64,000 nt of DNA, taken from the NCBI GenBank assembly GCA_963682175.1, contig OY821771.1:14445001-14509000 (forward strand). The letters run 5' to 3'. The notes under the pieces are model-generated. The model did no database searches. It had not been told where the DNA came from and was given only the letters and a program-made list of their open reading frames with translations. Below, one piece after another: positions 1 to 10,989 of this stretch. The translations under genes and the position numbers were made by a program. The stretch's first letter is position 1. The number at the start of each line of letters is the position of its first letter. This DNA comes from Triglochin maritima (lineage: Eukaryota > Streptophyta > Magnoliopsida > Alismatales > Juncaginaceae).

Positions 1-270
1 ACACATATTGTACGTATTAATGCGTGTGGATAAAGAATGCATTTTTAGTAAAATCAAATGTTTCATAAAAATTAAAGAAGGAAGAAGAGACATAACATAT
101 TTGAGGAGCTAGAAAAGAGATCTCTATTCTTTTGAAAATGCGCTTTTAACAACAAAAAACACAAATTTATAATGTATTATTAATTAGGAACTTCCATGCA
201 TTCTCACTGGACTAAAAATCTTATGTTTATGAAATACAGTTTTCTTAAAAAAATGTTATTTTCCAATATT
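1..270. repeat. Dispersed repeat, copy 1
   Basis: This AT-rich stretch aligns by eye with 9857-10120 in the same orientation. Shared blocks include a GTATTAATG start, a TTTCATAAAAA run, and TTTATAATGTATTATT near the middle, followed by weaker similarity to about position 270. It has no ORF and no visible terminal repeat. It begins at or before the window edge, so its left end is unknown. It is probably part of an unclassified transposon or segmental repeat. Confidence 0.6.
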
Positions 271-1617
271 AAAACACGCCCTCAGTCTTAAACAGGCGCA
301 ACAAATATACGTTTACTCGTTCACATTTATAATTATTATAATCTAAATCGACGTCACAAGATAAGTAAAGTGGAAGTATCGTCTGTTACCTTACCACTTT
401 ATATAGTTGTTTGTTCATGCCATCATAATTTCATGGAGACACATCATCATAATAGTTAGATACTTCTGTTTTCTATTCCACACGTGCATACTAAAGGCTA
501 CAACTATTTTCAAAGTATTTTTAATAGATATGCCATTCCATTATTAGGGCACACTCTACCAATATCATTTATTTTGTCTAGTTAGTTTACAGGCTTAACA
601 AGCACCTGTTCAGGAAAAAAAGAACCAATAAAACTAATTTTAAATAGTAATAACAAGCCATTAAAATCCTTAAAACAAATACCATCAATTTCAATAATTT
701 TTCTCCCTCCTATAATACTTTCTTACTTCTCCATTTGATATTTGGTGTTGTCACACAAATTTCTTACATAATCTGTTATTTACACAAAATTGTAACCATA
801 ATTAAATAACGACCCTCCTTTGAAAAGAACCGAGTAAAGACCAATCACTTAACGTGAGAATCCAAACCAGAGTGAGTAAGGATTCACATAAGATTACCGA
901 CGTACTACAACATATATGTATATAGTCTTGCATCAAATTGCATAATCTTTGACGATGGAAATTCAAAAATCTCAAATTTGCCTTGAAGTATTCATGATTC
1001 CGAATCCTGATTTTATTCGGAAGAAACAGTTAGGCGATCACTTCAATTCAGTAGCCTCGATCTCAAAAATATTTTTCAAACAGCAGATTTCTATTAGTGA
1101 CATCTATTCCTTTTTTAAAAGTTCTTTTTGGAATTACTTTATCAAATCAAAGTTTATTTTCAAACACATCTTAGTAACGAAGTGTATTCTCCAGAGGCTC
1201 AACATTGACATCCAAACAACTTGGTGTGGGGACAAATTTCTCATCTTGGCACACCTCCCCATGTCAAGTCGAGTTAACCTAAATTTACTAGTTGTGGTAA
1301 CCTATATTTGTCATGTACGTTGCATCTCTGTTCAAAATTATTTTAGTCTTTAACTAAAATCGTCACACCAAAGCTTACTACTTCCGATACCTAGGCATCC
1401 ACCAAGGGAATTTAATCATTTATTTAAGGGGCACCAATGGGCTTAGACCCTTTATAGTGAGAATATTTGCTGATATGAAGTAAGGTATGATTCCATCACA
1501 AGGAATGATCATGATCGGCGTGGATTGTGGAAGGTTGTCTTGAACTCCCACCTTCTTACTATTTCCAAAGAAATAAAGTAAGATCGGGATAGAGTTATTT
1601 ATTAATTTATAGCACCT
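271..1617. other. Intergenic, no recognisable gene
   Basis: This is AT-rich sequence. One 134-codon open frame (949-1353, plus) is present, but its product is rich in Ile, Phe and Lys, matches no family I know, and lacks supporting signals. I see no tandem repeat, TIR or LTR. It may hold decayed transposon sequence. Confidence 0.4.
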
Positions 1618-1821
1618 TTAACAGGGGTGGACGCCTGGCCACCGGACGTCCCGATTGGACGCCTGGGGTGCCCTCGGGTGGGGCTATGTTGTCCCCCATT
1701 CGTCCAACTTTTTTTATTTTTAATTTTATTTTAGTGGATGATTTGTTATTAGAAGTAATTGATAATGTATTGAGTATTTTTGATTAATGTGGGGTGATAA
1801 TTTTGATTATTGTGGGATCAC

Positions 1822-1925
1822 TGTTCAATCACGTGTGCTCTGTGTAATCACGCTTCTACTATTCAATCATGTGTGTACTATGTAGTCATGCTTGCACTGT
1901 GCATTCATGCGTGTACTGTGCAACG
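1822..1925 (+). repeat. Degenerate tandem repeat in Harbinger leader
   Basis: About three to four imperfect units of roughly 30 bases share CAATCA(C/T)GTGTG(C/T) and TCACGCTT or TCATGCTT blocks. They lie in the untranslated leader just upstream of the transposase reading frame. Confidence 0.55.
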
Positions 1926-2022
1926 AATACCTCTATCTACTCCCAACAATAAATACATCTATCTATCCCCTTAACTCCTCACATCTTCTTAAATTCTTCA
2001 CTCTTATTAGCTTATTATCTTA

Positions 2023-3150
2023 ATGTCGGATAATAGTTCAAACCCCGCTCAATCCGACGATGACAACTGCAGTAAGATATTTGATCTGATAGACCGTGCT
2101 ATTGATTTGGTCACCCGGGTTGTGTACGAACAGAGTACACGTCCTAGGCATCGTCGAAAGAGAACGACGAACCCAGATAGAGATCGTGAACTTGGTTACA
2201 GACGCCTTACAGACGATTATTTTTCTGACAACCCTGTGTATTCTGATTCTCTTTACAGGAGAAGATTTCGGATGCGAAAGCATGTCTTTCTGCGCATTCA
2301 CAATGTCGTTGAAGTATCTGATGTCATCTTCTAACGAACACCAGATGCAACTGGTAGAATGACCATTTCCGGATTACAAAAAATAATGACAGCAATGCGA
2401 ATACTAGCCTATGACATGACAGCTGATGGGATCGATGAGTAATGAGTGCAGCAACATCTAGAAATGCCCTCCTCAAATTTTGCGAAGGTGTTATCAACAT
2501 CTTCGGCCCTGAGTATTCACGCCGACCAACTGCAAATGACTTGGCACGACTACTTTACGTTGGTGAGCAACGTGAGTTCCCAGGTATGATGGGGAGTATC
2601 GATTGTATGCACTGGGTTTGGAAAAACTGCCCGACTGCTTGGAAGGGAAACCATCAAAGGCGTTCTGGGAGAGCAACCATGATCCTTGAGGCGGTGACAT
2701 CGTACGACTTATGGATCTGACAATCCTTCTTCGGAATACCGGGTTCGGCCAATGACTTGAACGTCCTATAACAATCTTCAGTTTTCGATGACATACTGAA
2801 GGTTGAGCGCCACATGTAAATTATGAGGTAAATGATGTTCAATATGATATGAGATATTATCTTACTGATGATATTTATCCACAGTGGGCCGCCTTCATTC
2901 AATCCATCCTTCACACTCAAACCCCGAAGCACAGGTTGTTTACTGAAGTGCAGGAGGCAACGCGTAAAGATGTAGAACGCGCTTTTGGAGTGTTGCAAGC
3001 GAGGTGGACGATCATAAAAAATCCAGCTCTCGCCTGAAGTAAGGACGTATTATCCAAAATAATGACCGCTTGCATCATCATGCATAACATGATTGTGGAG
3101 GACGAACACGACTCTTACACCCATTTTTTCGACTTGGAACTTCAGCTAAG
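2023..3150 (+). pseudogene. Harbinger transposase pseudogene (DDE_Tnp_4 type)
   Basis: This is a remnant of a PIF/Harbinger nuclease, the enzyme that cuts and joins the transposon. The first frame (2023-2334) gives a basic N-terminal region with FRMRKHVFLRI. A frame at about 2330-2440 carries GLQKIMTAMRILAYDM. The frame at 2442-2720 carries GMMGSIDCMHW and KNCPTAWKG, with the first catalytic Asp. FFGIPGSANDLNVL follows with the second Asp. VERAFGVLQARW at about 2967-3005 holds the catalytic Glu, and IMTACIIMHNMIVEDE closes the core. All three acidic residues are visible, but in different frames separated by stops and at least three frameshifts. It cannot encode one protein as it stands. The family assignment is confident; exact frameshift positions are not. 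Confidence 0.8.
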
Positions 3151-3660
3151 GAAATACCATATTCGACTGATCATATAGTAGATATTCACGAGTTTTATGC
3201 CAATCAAGATCGGGTGAGTGACAGGAATCAACATTTGGATTTGAAAGACGATTTGATCGAGCATATATGACAATGCTACGGACGAGGAGTGGTTTAAAAA
3301 TGGGTTAACGTAATTTTTAATGTACTATTTCAAAGTCCAGTTTATGTAATATGTACTGTCGTTTGTTAACTTTAATGTAATATTTCCGATTTCAGTTTAT
3401 GTAATATGTAATGTGGTTTCGTAATATTTAATAATAATTTCGTGATTTAATAGTAAAAGTTAAATATTTTCGAGTTAAAGTAATTAGAATTATATAAAAT
3501 GTAATTTGTTAAATCTTGTGTAAGAATTAAACTTGTTTAATTAAAAAATGATGTGAAGGAAAAAGAGTGTATGGTGGGTGAGGTAGCCCGGGCGTGGTTA
3601 AAAGTTTTTTTTGGGTAAGTGGGTGAGCGTGGCGGAGAGAGGGAGCAGGACGCTAGCTGT

Positions 3661-4820
3661 TATTTATGGTCTTATAACTGTGGAATAGAGTCTCGTTGCT
3701 TTGCCAAATGTGGTGTACTGTTTGTGGGGAACCTTTGCCTCTCTGATCCATCATGCTCAGAAAAGAATAATAGTACAAAGAGAAAATGATAGTACAATTA
3801 ATATCCACGAAACAATTTCCAAATTTAATATAATTTAAGGTCCATAATAGCTAAAATGCCTTCAATTTGGTCAAACCCAATAAATTATACCATTTATCAC
3901 CCATTTTAGCCTTAATTTCACCATTTCAGCAACATATATATGAACCAAATAGAAGTGTGGTAAAACTCTTTTAAAGCTCAACATGACGGTATAATTGGAA
4001 ATTTTAGTAAAGTTAGATGCATGGTATCTAAAATATTATAAAAGACGAAAATTATTGCTGCTATTTTGAATCACATAGACGATAAAAAGGAGAGCATATA
4101 CCAGATAACAATATCATGTTTATACATGGTACCAACTTGGTTTTGTCCTCATGATGTGTCAAGAAAGTGTGTGTTTTTCCAATGTCTAGTGCACACAATG
4201 ATATCCAAAAAGATTAGTTTGAAGTGGTGAAGAAGAAAGGATAATAAAGGGGCCAAGCTAGGAAGATGGGTGGGGAGAGAGATGTAAACAGGATTCAACT
4301 TTGAAATGGATGGGGAGAAAAAAAAAGGAATGTGGAGGGTATAGTATCCCATAAGTCAAGGTTCCTTTGTTTTAGTCTAGACAAAAGAAGGGATGAAAAC
4401 TAACCACACATGAGTGAAGAACTTTAGTCTTTCTAAGATTCACTTTTCTATCTTTGCTTATTGTTTTTCTAGGAGTAATGCATGATTCTATTTGCCACAT
4501 GCCCAGCTCAATCACTTTGTAACCAAAAGGAAATTGAGGGTTTTCAAGTCCATGGATATTTGCACTTATGCCTTTCAAAATTGAACTTATGTTTAGTTTT
4601 AAGGATCTTTTGCAACTACAGTCTCTTACTTCCTAATACTTGGATGATTTTTGTATCAATTCTGTGTTTTTGTCTCCTCAATAGCATATGGATCTTGAGT
4701 TGTTCCGGCAAGCTTTCAACTAAAATCAAATTGAATTAACTCATTATAGCGCATTACCATGAATTTGCCTCTTAAGGACATAAAGATTGGTTAACTACTT
4801 TCCATTACCAATGATAATGG
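3661..4820. other. Intergenic, no recognisable gene
   Basis: This is AT-rich DNA between the Harbinger element and the solo LTR. Only short open frames (67-85 codons) occur on either strand, none with a recognisable motif. A poly-A-like tract lies at 4319-4327. Confidence 0.4.
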
Positions 4821-4877
4821 TGTTGAGAGTCCAACACCAATCCAAACGTAAGCCCAAACCCAACAAGATAAATTAAG

Positions 4878-5916
4878 AGTATTACTATTCGTCATCCGCG
4901 AATTACTTAAATCGTCCGCGCCAATTACCATTTTGTCATTCACTTTCCATTCAATACCCATTCATTCCCGTCTCTTAAAAAGCTTCTTTCTCGGTTTCTC
5001 TCACTCTACCAATACCAACACCAAGGAAATGTCCGACGAACCGTTTAGATCCGGCACGGTAAGTCCAAAAAAACAAACAAATTTGGCCAGGACGTCTGCA
5101 AACAACGCCCCCCCATTTTTTTATAAAAAATATTAAATTTATATAGTGTGTTATTTTAAATTATTTCAGGTACCGTTACAAGATTTCAGTGGTGACAGAG
5201 TGGATTACAGTGAGCTTATTGTAAGTCATGAAATATTTCTAGCATGCGAGGATGCTATAAAATGGGCAAAACAATTTTGACAACACTACGAACTGTAGGA
5301 TCGAAAGCGTTCATTCGGCTCTGAAAGATTGAATCACTTTGTCGACTGCAGCTCTAGACATTCTTTTCGACCACGTCCCTTAAATTTTGTTTTTAATAAA
5401 TTAAATGGGCATTACAAGTTGCGATAGAAGCCATGTTTAATATTTTCTGAAAACTACATCTACCTAACTCTAACCATATCACCAGGCGTGACCTTTAATT
5501 CCAAAATCAATATATCAATGTGGTTTACTTAATTTCTAAAACTCGCATTTCAACGATGTTATTTTTGGAATTTAGAATATTACTCGTGACCTACAAGACT
5601 TGTTTTTAGTAGAAGGTCAATTCTGAAGGTAGGAATCCCGCTATTAAATTATTGTTTTCCTTTTCCTCCACGGTAATCAGATTACTATTAATTTCATTAC
5701 TAATTACTCAATTAATTTTTTTAATAATGTAATAATATTCATAATTTAATTTTTTTAAAAGGAGGTGTTTCCCATATGCCTCTTCCATAGTGCAGGCGTC
5801 TCTGACAGATGTCTCCCTTTTTTTCTTTTTTTTAAAAAAAAATACAGATGTGAGGGTAAAATGGTAAATGATTGAGACGATTTAAGTAAGTTGCGGACGA
5901 CGTTTAGCAGTTCACT
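4878..5916 (+). mobile_element. MULE-like DNA transposon with long inverted ends
   Basis: The left end reads AGTATTACTATTCGTCATCC and continues with GAATTACTTAAATCGTCC and AATTACCATTTTG. The reverse complement of the right end gives the same order: ACTGCTAAACGTCGTCCGC, ACTTACTTAAATCGTC, ATTTACCATTTTAC. The flanks AAATTAAG (4870-4877) and AAATTAAT (from 5917) suggest an 8-9 bp duplication, as expected for Mutator-like elements. It sits inside a solo LTR. The same terminal sequence bounds the hairpin element at 54188-55577. Confidence 0.65.
5029..5279 (+). pseudogene. MULE transposase N-terminal remnant
   Basis: A ten-codon first exon (5029-5058, MSDEPFRSGT) ends at a GT donor. A plausible intron runs to the AG at 5168-5169. 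The second exon reads VPLQDFSGDRVDYSELIV and then HEIFLACEDAIKWAKQF before a stop at 5277-5279. The second part resembles the region before the FAR1/MURA DNA-binding domain in plant MULE transposases (family knowledge, by memory). No transposase core follows; the rest of the element is non-coding. It is therefore a truncated, non-autonomous copy. Confidence 0.5.
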
Positions 5917-6282
5917 AAATTAATTAAGCTAATTAGTTGTCCAACCCAATAAACTCAACTCTAAAGATCTTCTACTCTAGAATTTTCTTCACTTTCCTAC
6001 ACTTCAAAGATTCTAGAGTGTTCTACTCTAGAAGTTTCTTATTTTTCCACAAGTTTTCATCTCACACTATAAATATAGATGTCCACCACCATCTCATGCA
6101 TCCAAAGTAAAAGTAAGTCTTCATCACAAAAATAGAGTCTTTTAGTTGTGTTGGTTAGAGAGTGTATTGTAACAAAGAGAGTATTGTATTAGAATGAGTA
6201 TAATAGTAGAAAGAGTAGTTGTGGGTGTTTATAAATATAAGTTTACATTTCATTTATTTTCGACTCTCTCCTACTCAAATGG

Positions 6283-7964
6283 AAGTAGTCCATTAGATGA
6301 ATTCACACATATACAAATGCGTCTGTGTGTCAAGTTCTACTAAATATTTACATAGTTTCAACAATATGGGATGTATAAATCCACTTTATCCAAATGATGA
6401 TGCCCTTTTTGGGAGTTCAACTACTATTATGATTGATGATAAATTTTCCAACTACGTTAGTGTGTTGTTTGTTATAAAAAAAGAAGAAGTAATTCTGCAG
6501 AAGGATGCAGATGAGAGAATCTTGTAAAATTAAATGATGTGTCCTACACAGAATACTTTGAGGTCAGTCTTGAAATTAGAACCAGTCTTGCTGCACAAAA
6601 CAAGTACTCATGATTCTTAGAACTCCCAAGCAAATTGAGAACACATGACAAGATGTTGTGCACATCCACCAACTTGTGATATAATATTCTGTGTGAAAAA
6701 CATGGACAGTTAAGCAAACAAAAGTTGGTGGGTTGAGTAAGTGCGAAGTGCTAATTGAGAATGCGATGTCTTTGGTTTAGGTGGTGGGCTCAATAATGGA
6801 GCAACAGGGAATAATTTGGTCATTTGGGAAAGAGAGTGGTGCAAATCCCATACACCTCCCAATATTCATGTGTCTTTCCTTTAACGTGTGACGTTTAACT
6901 TCTTTTCACCACTTTTTTCCTTGCTTCCCTTTCCTTTTTAGTTATCTTTTCTTTTCACTACTTTCCTTTGGAACCAAATATTGAGCCATATTGATCTTTG
7001 ATAGTTTAACCATAAGATCATGACACTAAATATGTGTGGGGTTGGTAATCTCAACTCTTTGCTCGACAAATCACTAGGCATTAAGTTAAAAATGTGATTA
7101 ACTTAAAGCATTGATGTACATGGTTTGGATTATTCAATGAACACAAATGCATGGAGGACCTAGGATTTTATTTTGTACAACTAAAGAAACCTAGAATAAA
7201 TGCATTACAAGGAAAGGAAGTGGGTAGTTTGAAGATATTCTCATTCTCTAATCTTATGCATGGGAACCCAATCACTAGATGGCTTCTAAGTGGGAATCCT
7301 AAAAGTTATAGGGGTTTTGTCTGCTTTTTTCTTCTTCTGAAAAGATGCTATTAATAAATTAGCTATCATGTGACACTTGAATAAAGAAAAATAAAGCTAC
7401 ACTTCGTATCTAGGCTTCGGGATTCAAACCTATTACATGTTCGATGCCTTCCGTTAGTGAATGCAATGAAAGGATGCATTTTGGAGATTACAAAGCCTAA
7501 CTTTAGACAATAAGTTTTAACTAACAAAGCCTTAACTTTAGAGATGAAGTTTTAAATTTTATATAAATGATCGATCTCTCAACATCAAAGTTATCATGTT
7601 GAGTCTAGCTAGAGATTCTTATAAAGTAACATGAGATATGTATTTTAACACTAATTACAATTTAAGAGTAACTAATTTTTAACTAATAATATTTTCCATA
7701 AATATATAAGAGACTTCAACTATATTACAAGTCATGTAGCACTTTCCCATTTTTACTCTCTCTCCTCACATCTTTTCATGGCACTACATAAATACTAGGG
7801 TTCCACACACCAAACAAACCCTAATAAACCTCGTCATACCATTCACCAGATCCAACTCTCACAAATCACTTCTCTTGCATGTCCACATCCCATCTATCCA
7901 TCCCCCTTCCAACCAACCAAAACCCACAAGCAAGAAAGTAGGAAACCCTCTTGGGACATCACTT
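6283..7964. promoter_or_regulatory. Upstream region of the RING gene
   Basis: There is no transposon end or convincing coding region here. The last 200 bases before the RING start codon contain TACATAAATACTAGGG at about 7784-7799, the best TATA-like element, followed by a pyrimidine- and C-rich leader with CAAACAAACCC and CATCCC. This is the likely core promoter and 5' UTR. Short open frames at 6297-6527 and 7151-7354 look accidental. Confidence 0.4.
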
Positions 7965-8959
7965 ATGGCAGTTGAAACCCGCCATCTACACCTCCCCAAT
8001 AGGTTCTTGCTTCTCTCTCTCTCTCTCTCTCTCTCTCTTCCCATCTCTCCCACCACATTGATGTGTGCTTTTTCCCTTCCTTGTATTTATGTCTTGATGT
8101 TTGGCCTTGCAGACAACACATGGATAACCAGGTTGTAGGTGTGGAAGTCCTTCAACAGATCGAAACTTCGTCGAGCTTTAGTAATTCTAAATCATTTAAG
8201 GTGTCCAACTATATGAAGCAGTCGAGAGACAGCGGAGATGGTTTGATCTCTGGTCTCAGGCATCAAGAGGAAAGCCAAATCGACCGTCTTATCGCTCAAC
8301 ATGTAAGCATCATTAAGACTAATCCTTTCAATGAGACATATATTTTAACTATTTTTTTGTTCTTTAAGAGTTATTATCCCAACATCATGACCTACCATTG
8401 GCTGTCTATGTGCTTCCAGACAGAGAGAATGAGGATGGAATTTTGGAAGTCAAAGCAAATGTTAATTCAACACATTAAGGACATGGCTGAAGGAGCACTT
8501 ATCTGTGCATTGAAGGCAAAGGAGGAGGAGATCAAGCAAATCGAGCGAGTAAACATGAATTTGTTAGAACAAGCTCAACGTCTCTCAATAGAGAACCAAA
8601 TATGGAGGGACATGGCCCATACAAATGAAGCGACCGCCATCGCTCTTCGTGCGAATCTAGATCAAGCTCTTGCTCAAAAGGAAACAATAGCACACAAATT
8701 CAACCATGGTGAGGATGACAATGAATCGTGTTGTGATAACTACCACAACAATGTTGTCGATGACAAATTCATTGACCAAGAGAGATGCCTTAATTTTGAT
8801 GCAAGGTTGTTGTGTAGGGTTTGTGGAAAGGAGGAGACTTGCGTGCTTCTACTTCCATGTAGGCATCTTTGTCTTTGCTCTTCTTGCTCCACACAAGTTC
8901 TTCTTTGTCCCATTTGTAGTTGCACCAAATATTACACCCTCCATGTCAACCTCTCTTGA
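7965..8959 (+). CDS. BOI-related RING E3 ubiquitin ligase
   Basis: The likely product is a 255-residue cytosolic or nuclear E3 ligase that passes ubiquitin from an E2 to a substrate. Three coding exons are read: 7965-8002 (MAVETRHLHLPNR), 8113-8302 and 8420-8959, with GT-AG introns of 110 and 117 bases. The MAVE start fits this family better than the later ATG at 8120. A long charged coiled-coil stretch (about residues 77-160) carries the WRD-type signature ENQIWRDMA at about 134-142. The C-terminal C3HC4 RING starts at Cys208 (CRVCGKEE), continues PCRHLCLCSSC, and ends CPIC. All eight metal ligands appear present. Family members include BOI/BRG proteins linked to stress and gibberellin signalling; that role here is inference. 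Intron 1 begins with a CT microsatellite. Intron 2 is divisible by three and has no stop. Confidence 0.85.
8013..8039 (+). repeat. CT dinucleotide microsatellite
   Basis: About twelve consecutive CT units lie in the first intron of the RING gene, ten bases after its GT donor. Such a tract could vary in length between individuals and strengthens a pyrimidine-rich context. Confidence 0.85.
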
Positions 8960-9702
8960 CCACTTCTTTCATTAGTGAAAGAAATTTAGAGAAAGGCCGA
9001 AGGTCACAAATGTGTATAATTTTTGGGTTATGGTAATGATTTCATGATTAAAATGGCCAAGTTATTTATTGGAGTTTGAACATCTATTTCATTTTTATTT
9101 TGTAGTTTATGTGGTACGTCTTACATGTATTGGAGTTTAGAAGATGGATGTCTTAAATAAAGGGAAACGTTGGTACAAAAAAAAATGATGATGGTGATAT
9201 CTTTGAGTGATATTTATTTGAACTGGTAGGAACAAATTAAATCCTATGTTTATCGCCTACTTTTATTATTATTTATTTATTTATGGTAAAAGGAGTATTT
9301 TTCTATTAACGATTTTCTAATGGATGAAAGGGGATAAACTCTGCGCATGTGTAAATATCATATATATCTCAATAAAATGTAGATAATATCTGATAATTTT
9401 CAAATAAGGAAACAGAGATTTCATTGCTTCTATGCAATTCACTTAAACTACTCTAATTATCGACCTGCATGGGTTTAGTTGTGCCGTAACAACGATTGAT
9501 TAATGAAATGCTCATCTTTTAGCTAAAACATAGGGGCCATAAATTAGCAAGAACGGTTCAAACATAGATTTAAATTGTGTTTTCTTTATTTGAAAATTAA
9601 TCAATTCACAATCCCAGGTTAATACATTCTAGAAGTACATTTCGTGATATTTGTATGAAAGAACAGTTGCTCTAATGTTCAAGACTTCATATATTAACTC
9701 AA

Positions 9703-9744
<42 letters not shown>

Positions 9745-9856
9745 AATGTTTTGTTGTTTTCGCTTGACACATTAAGATTTCGTTTGAGGAACTAAGTGTG
9801 TTGTAACTTTGATTTTAAAAATAATTTTTCTTGTTGTCAATCAATTGATGCATTTT
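8960..9856. other. 3' flank of RING gene
   Basis: This is AT-rich sequence with AATAAA-like signals (for example TTAAATAAAGG at about 9152-9162) that could serve as poly(A) signals for the RING gene. No coding region was recognised. Confidence 0.4.
9706..9740. repeat. AT dinucleotide microsatellite
   Basis: This is an uninterrupted alternating AT run of about 17 units, ending before GTATAATG. Confidence 0.9.
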
Positions 9857-10120
9857 AAAAACATATTTTTGTATGTATTAATGTGTATATAGAAAAGTGC
9901 ATTTTTATAAAATCATAGATTTCATAAAAAAGAGAAGATAGAAGAGTCACAACATGCTTGAGAAGAAAAAACAGGCTCACCTATTTTTTTCAAAAATGCA
10001 TTTTCACAACAAAAACCCCATGGATTTATAATGTATTATTGAAGATGATATAAATCCCATATAGATTTGAAAACCTTATCTTTTAAAGACACATTTTATA
10101 CTTGAAAATTTGTTATTTTT
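9857..10120. repeat. Dispersed repeat, copy 2
   Basis: This aligns in the same orientation with positions 1-270, including the ATTTATAATGTATTATT block. The two copies differ by many substitutions and small indels, so the duplication is not recent. Confidence 0.6.
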
Positions 10121-10969
10121 GTCTATCCAAATAGGATTAAATATTTTCTAAGAAACCCATGTTATTTTGCATTATCAAAAATTGGAATTCAGTTGTGATA
10201 CTTGTTGTCACAAATTTAACTTTTTATTTTTATTTTTTATATGTTACTAGTTAAATTGTCATTATCAAAAAGAAATACTTACTATCATTATACAAATATC
10301 TTGCCCAACTTAAGAACATATTTATCATACTAAATCAACATGAAGTTAAAAATGCAAAAAAACTCAAAACTTCTTATCATTGTCAAAGCTGTAGACGCCA
10401 CCCTTAAAGCTCCAATTGTAGCAGTGGCATCGAGGTTGGAGGTCGAAGTGAAGAAGAGGACACATATATGGGAGGTATTAGAATGAGTTCTTCATGAAAT
10501 TTTCATGATCTCTAGATACGAAACAAAACCTCAACTATTTTCTCGCATCTCCTCTCTAGACATGATTCTAACTCCTCCACGTAACCAACGAGTGACCTAT
10601 GACACTCCAAATATCTTTCCACCAACAATAGAAGCCTCTGCCATTTTTGAATTTCGGGTCGAAAAGGATCGACGACTTTGCCAGTCAAAAATCTTGGCCG
10701 CAGACGATTGTAGACTCAAACGACTTCAACTTCTGGATGACTAACTAAGAAACCACTGTGTCCTAGACTAATTTTGGGTGTGAGATTCCTCTCTTTGAAT
10801 TTCCTTCTAACATGTAGTTTGATTATAGATTCATTCAATTTGTTACTTTTTTGTGATTAAAAGGTATTTCATGGAGATGTAGTTGATCTATAGTGTTTAT
10901 GCTATACTAAGTCATGAAGTCCTTTAACGACACAAACTAGTTATTTAGAATGTGTGGTAGATCTTGTTT
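10121..10969. other. Intergenic, no recognisable gene
   Basis: AT-rich sequence. An open frame of 79 codons at 10505-10744 matches no family known to me. No repeat structure is visible apart from the start of the CACTA element at 10973. Confidence 0.35.
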
Positions 10970-10989
10970 AGACACTAATGCAGAATAGT

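Larger units (their letters stand above)
1621..3660 (+). mobile_element. PIF/Harbinger DNA transposon, degenerate
   Basis: The element carries a broken Harbinger nuclease gene on the plus strand. Its left end is close to ACAGGGGTGGACGCC just after TTA (1618-1620). Its right end reads GGACGCTAGCTG before TTA (3660-3662 region). The imperfect inverted ends share a GGACGC/GCGTCC core, and TTA/TAA flanks fit the 3-bp duplication typical of this superfamily. The exact boundary is uncertain by one or two bases. The left leader holds a short tandem repeat and the right end is G-rich. Confidence 0.65.
4821..6277. mobile_element. Solo copia-type LTR, split by a MULE
   Basis: The LTR begins TGTTGAGAGTCCAACACC and ends CTCTCCTACTCA. 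It is flanked by a perfect AATGG target duplication at 4816-4820 and 6278-6282. A TATA-like CTATAAATATAG at about 6068-6079 fits an LTR promoter in plus orientation. A 1.0-kb MULE-like element (4878-5916) is inserted near its left end. Without the insertion the LTR would be about 410 bp. No internal retrotransposon region is present, so it is a solo LTR. Copia rather than gypsy is inferred from the TGTTGAGAGTCC start and the small size. Confidence 0.75.

Noticed and set aside
949..1353. 134-codon plus-strand open frame
   Set aside because: No recognisable domain, biased AT composition, no promoter or splice context; I could not tell it from chance or from a decayed repeat.
10505..10744. 79-codon plus-strand open frame
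   Set aside because: Product matches nothing known to me and lies in non-conserved AT-rich DNA; too short to support.
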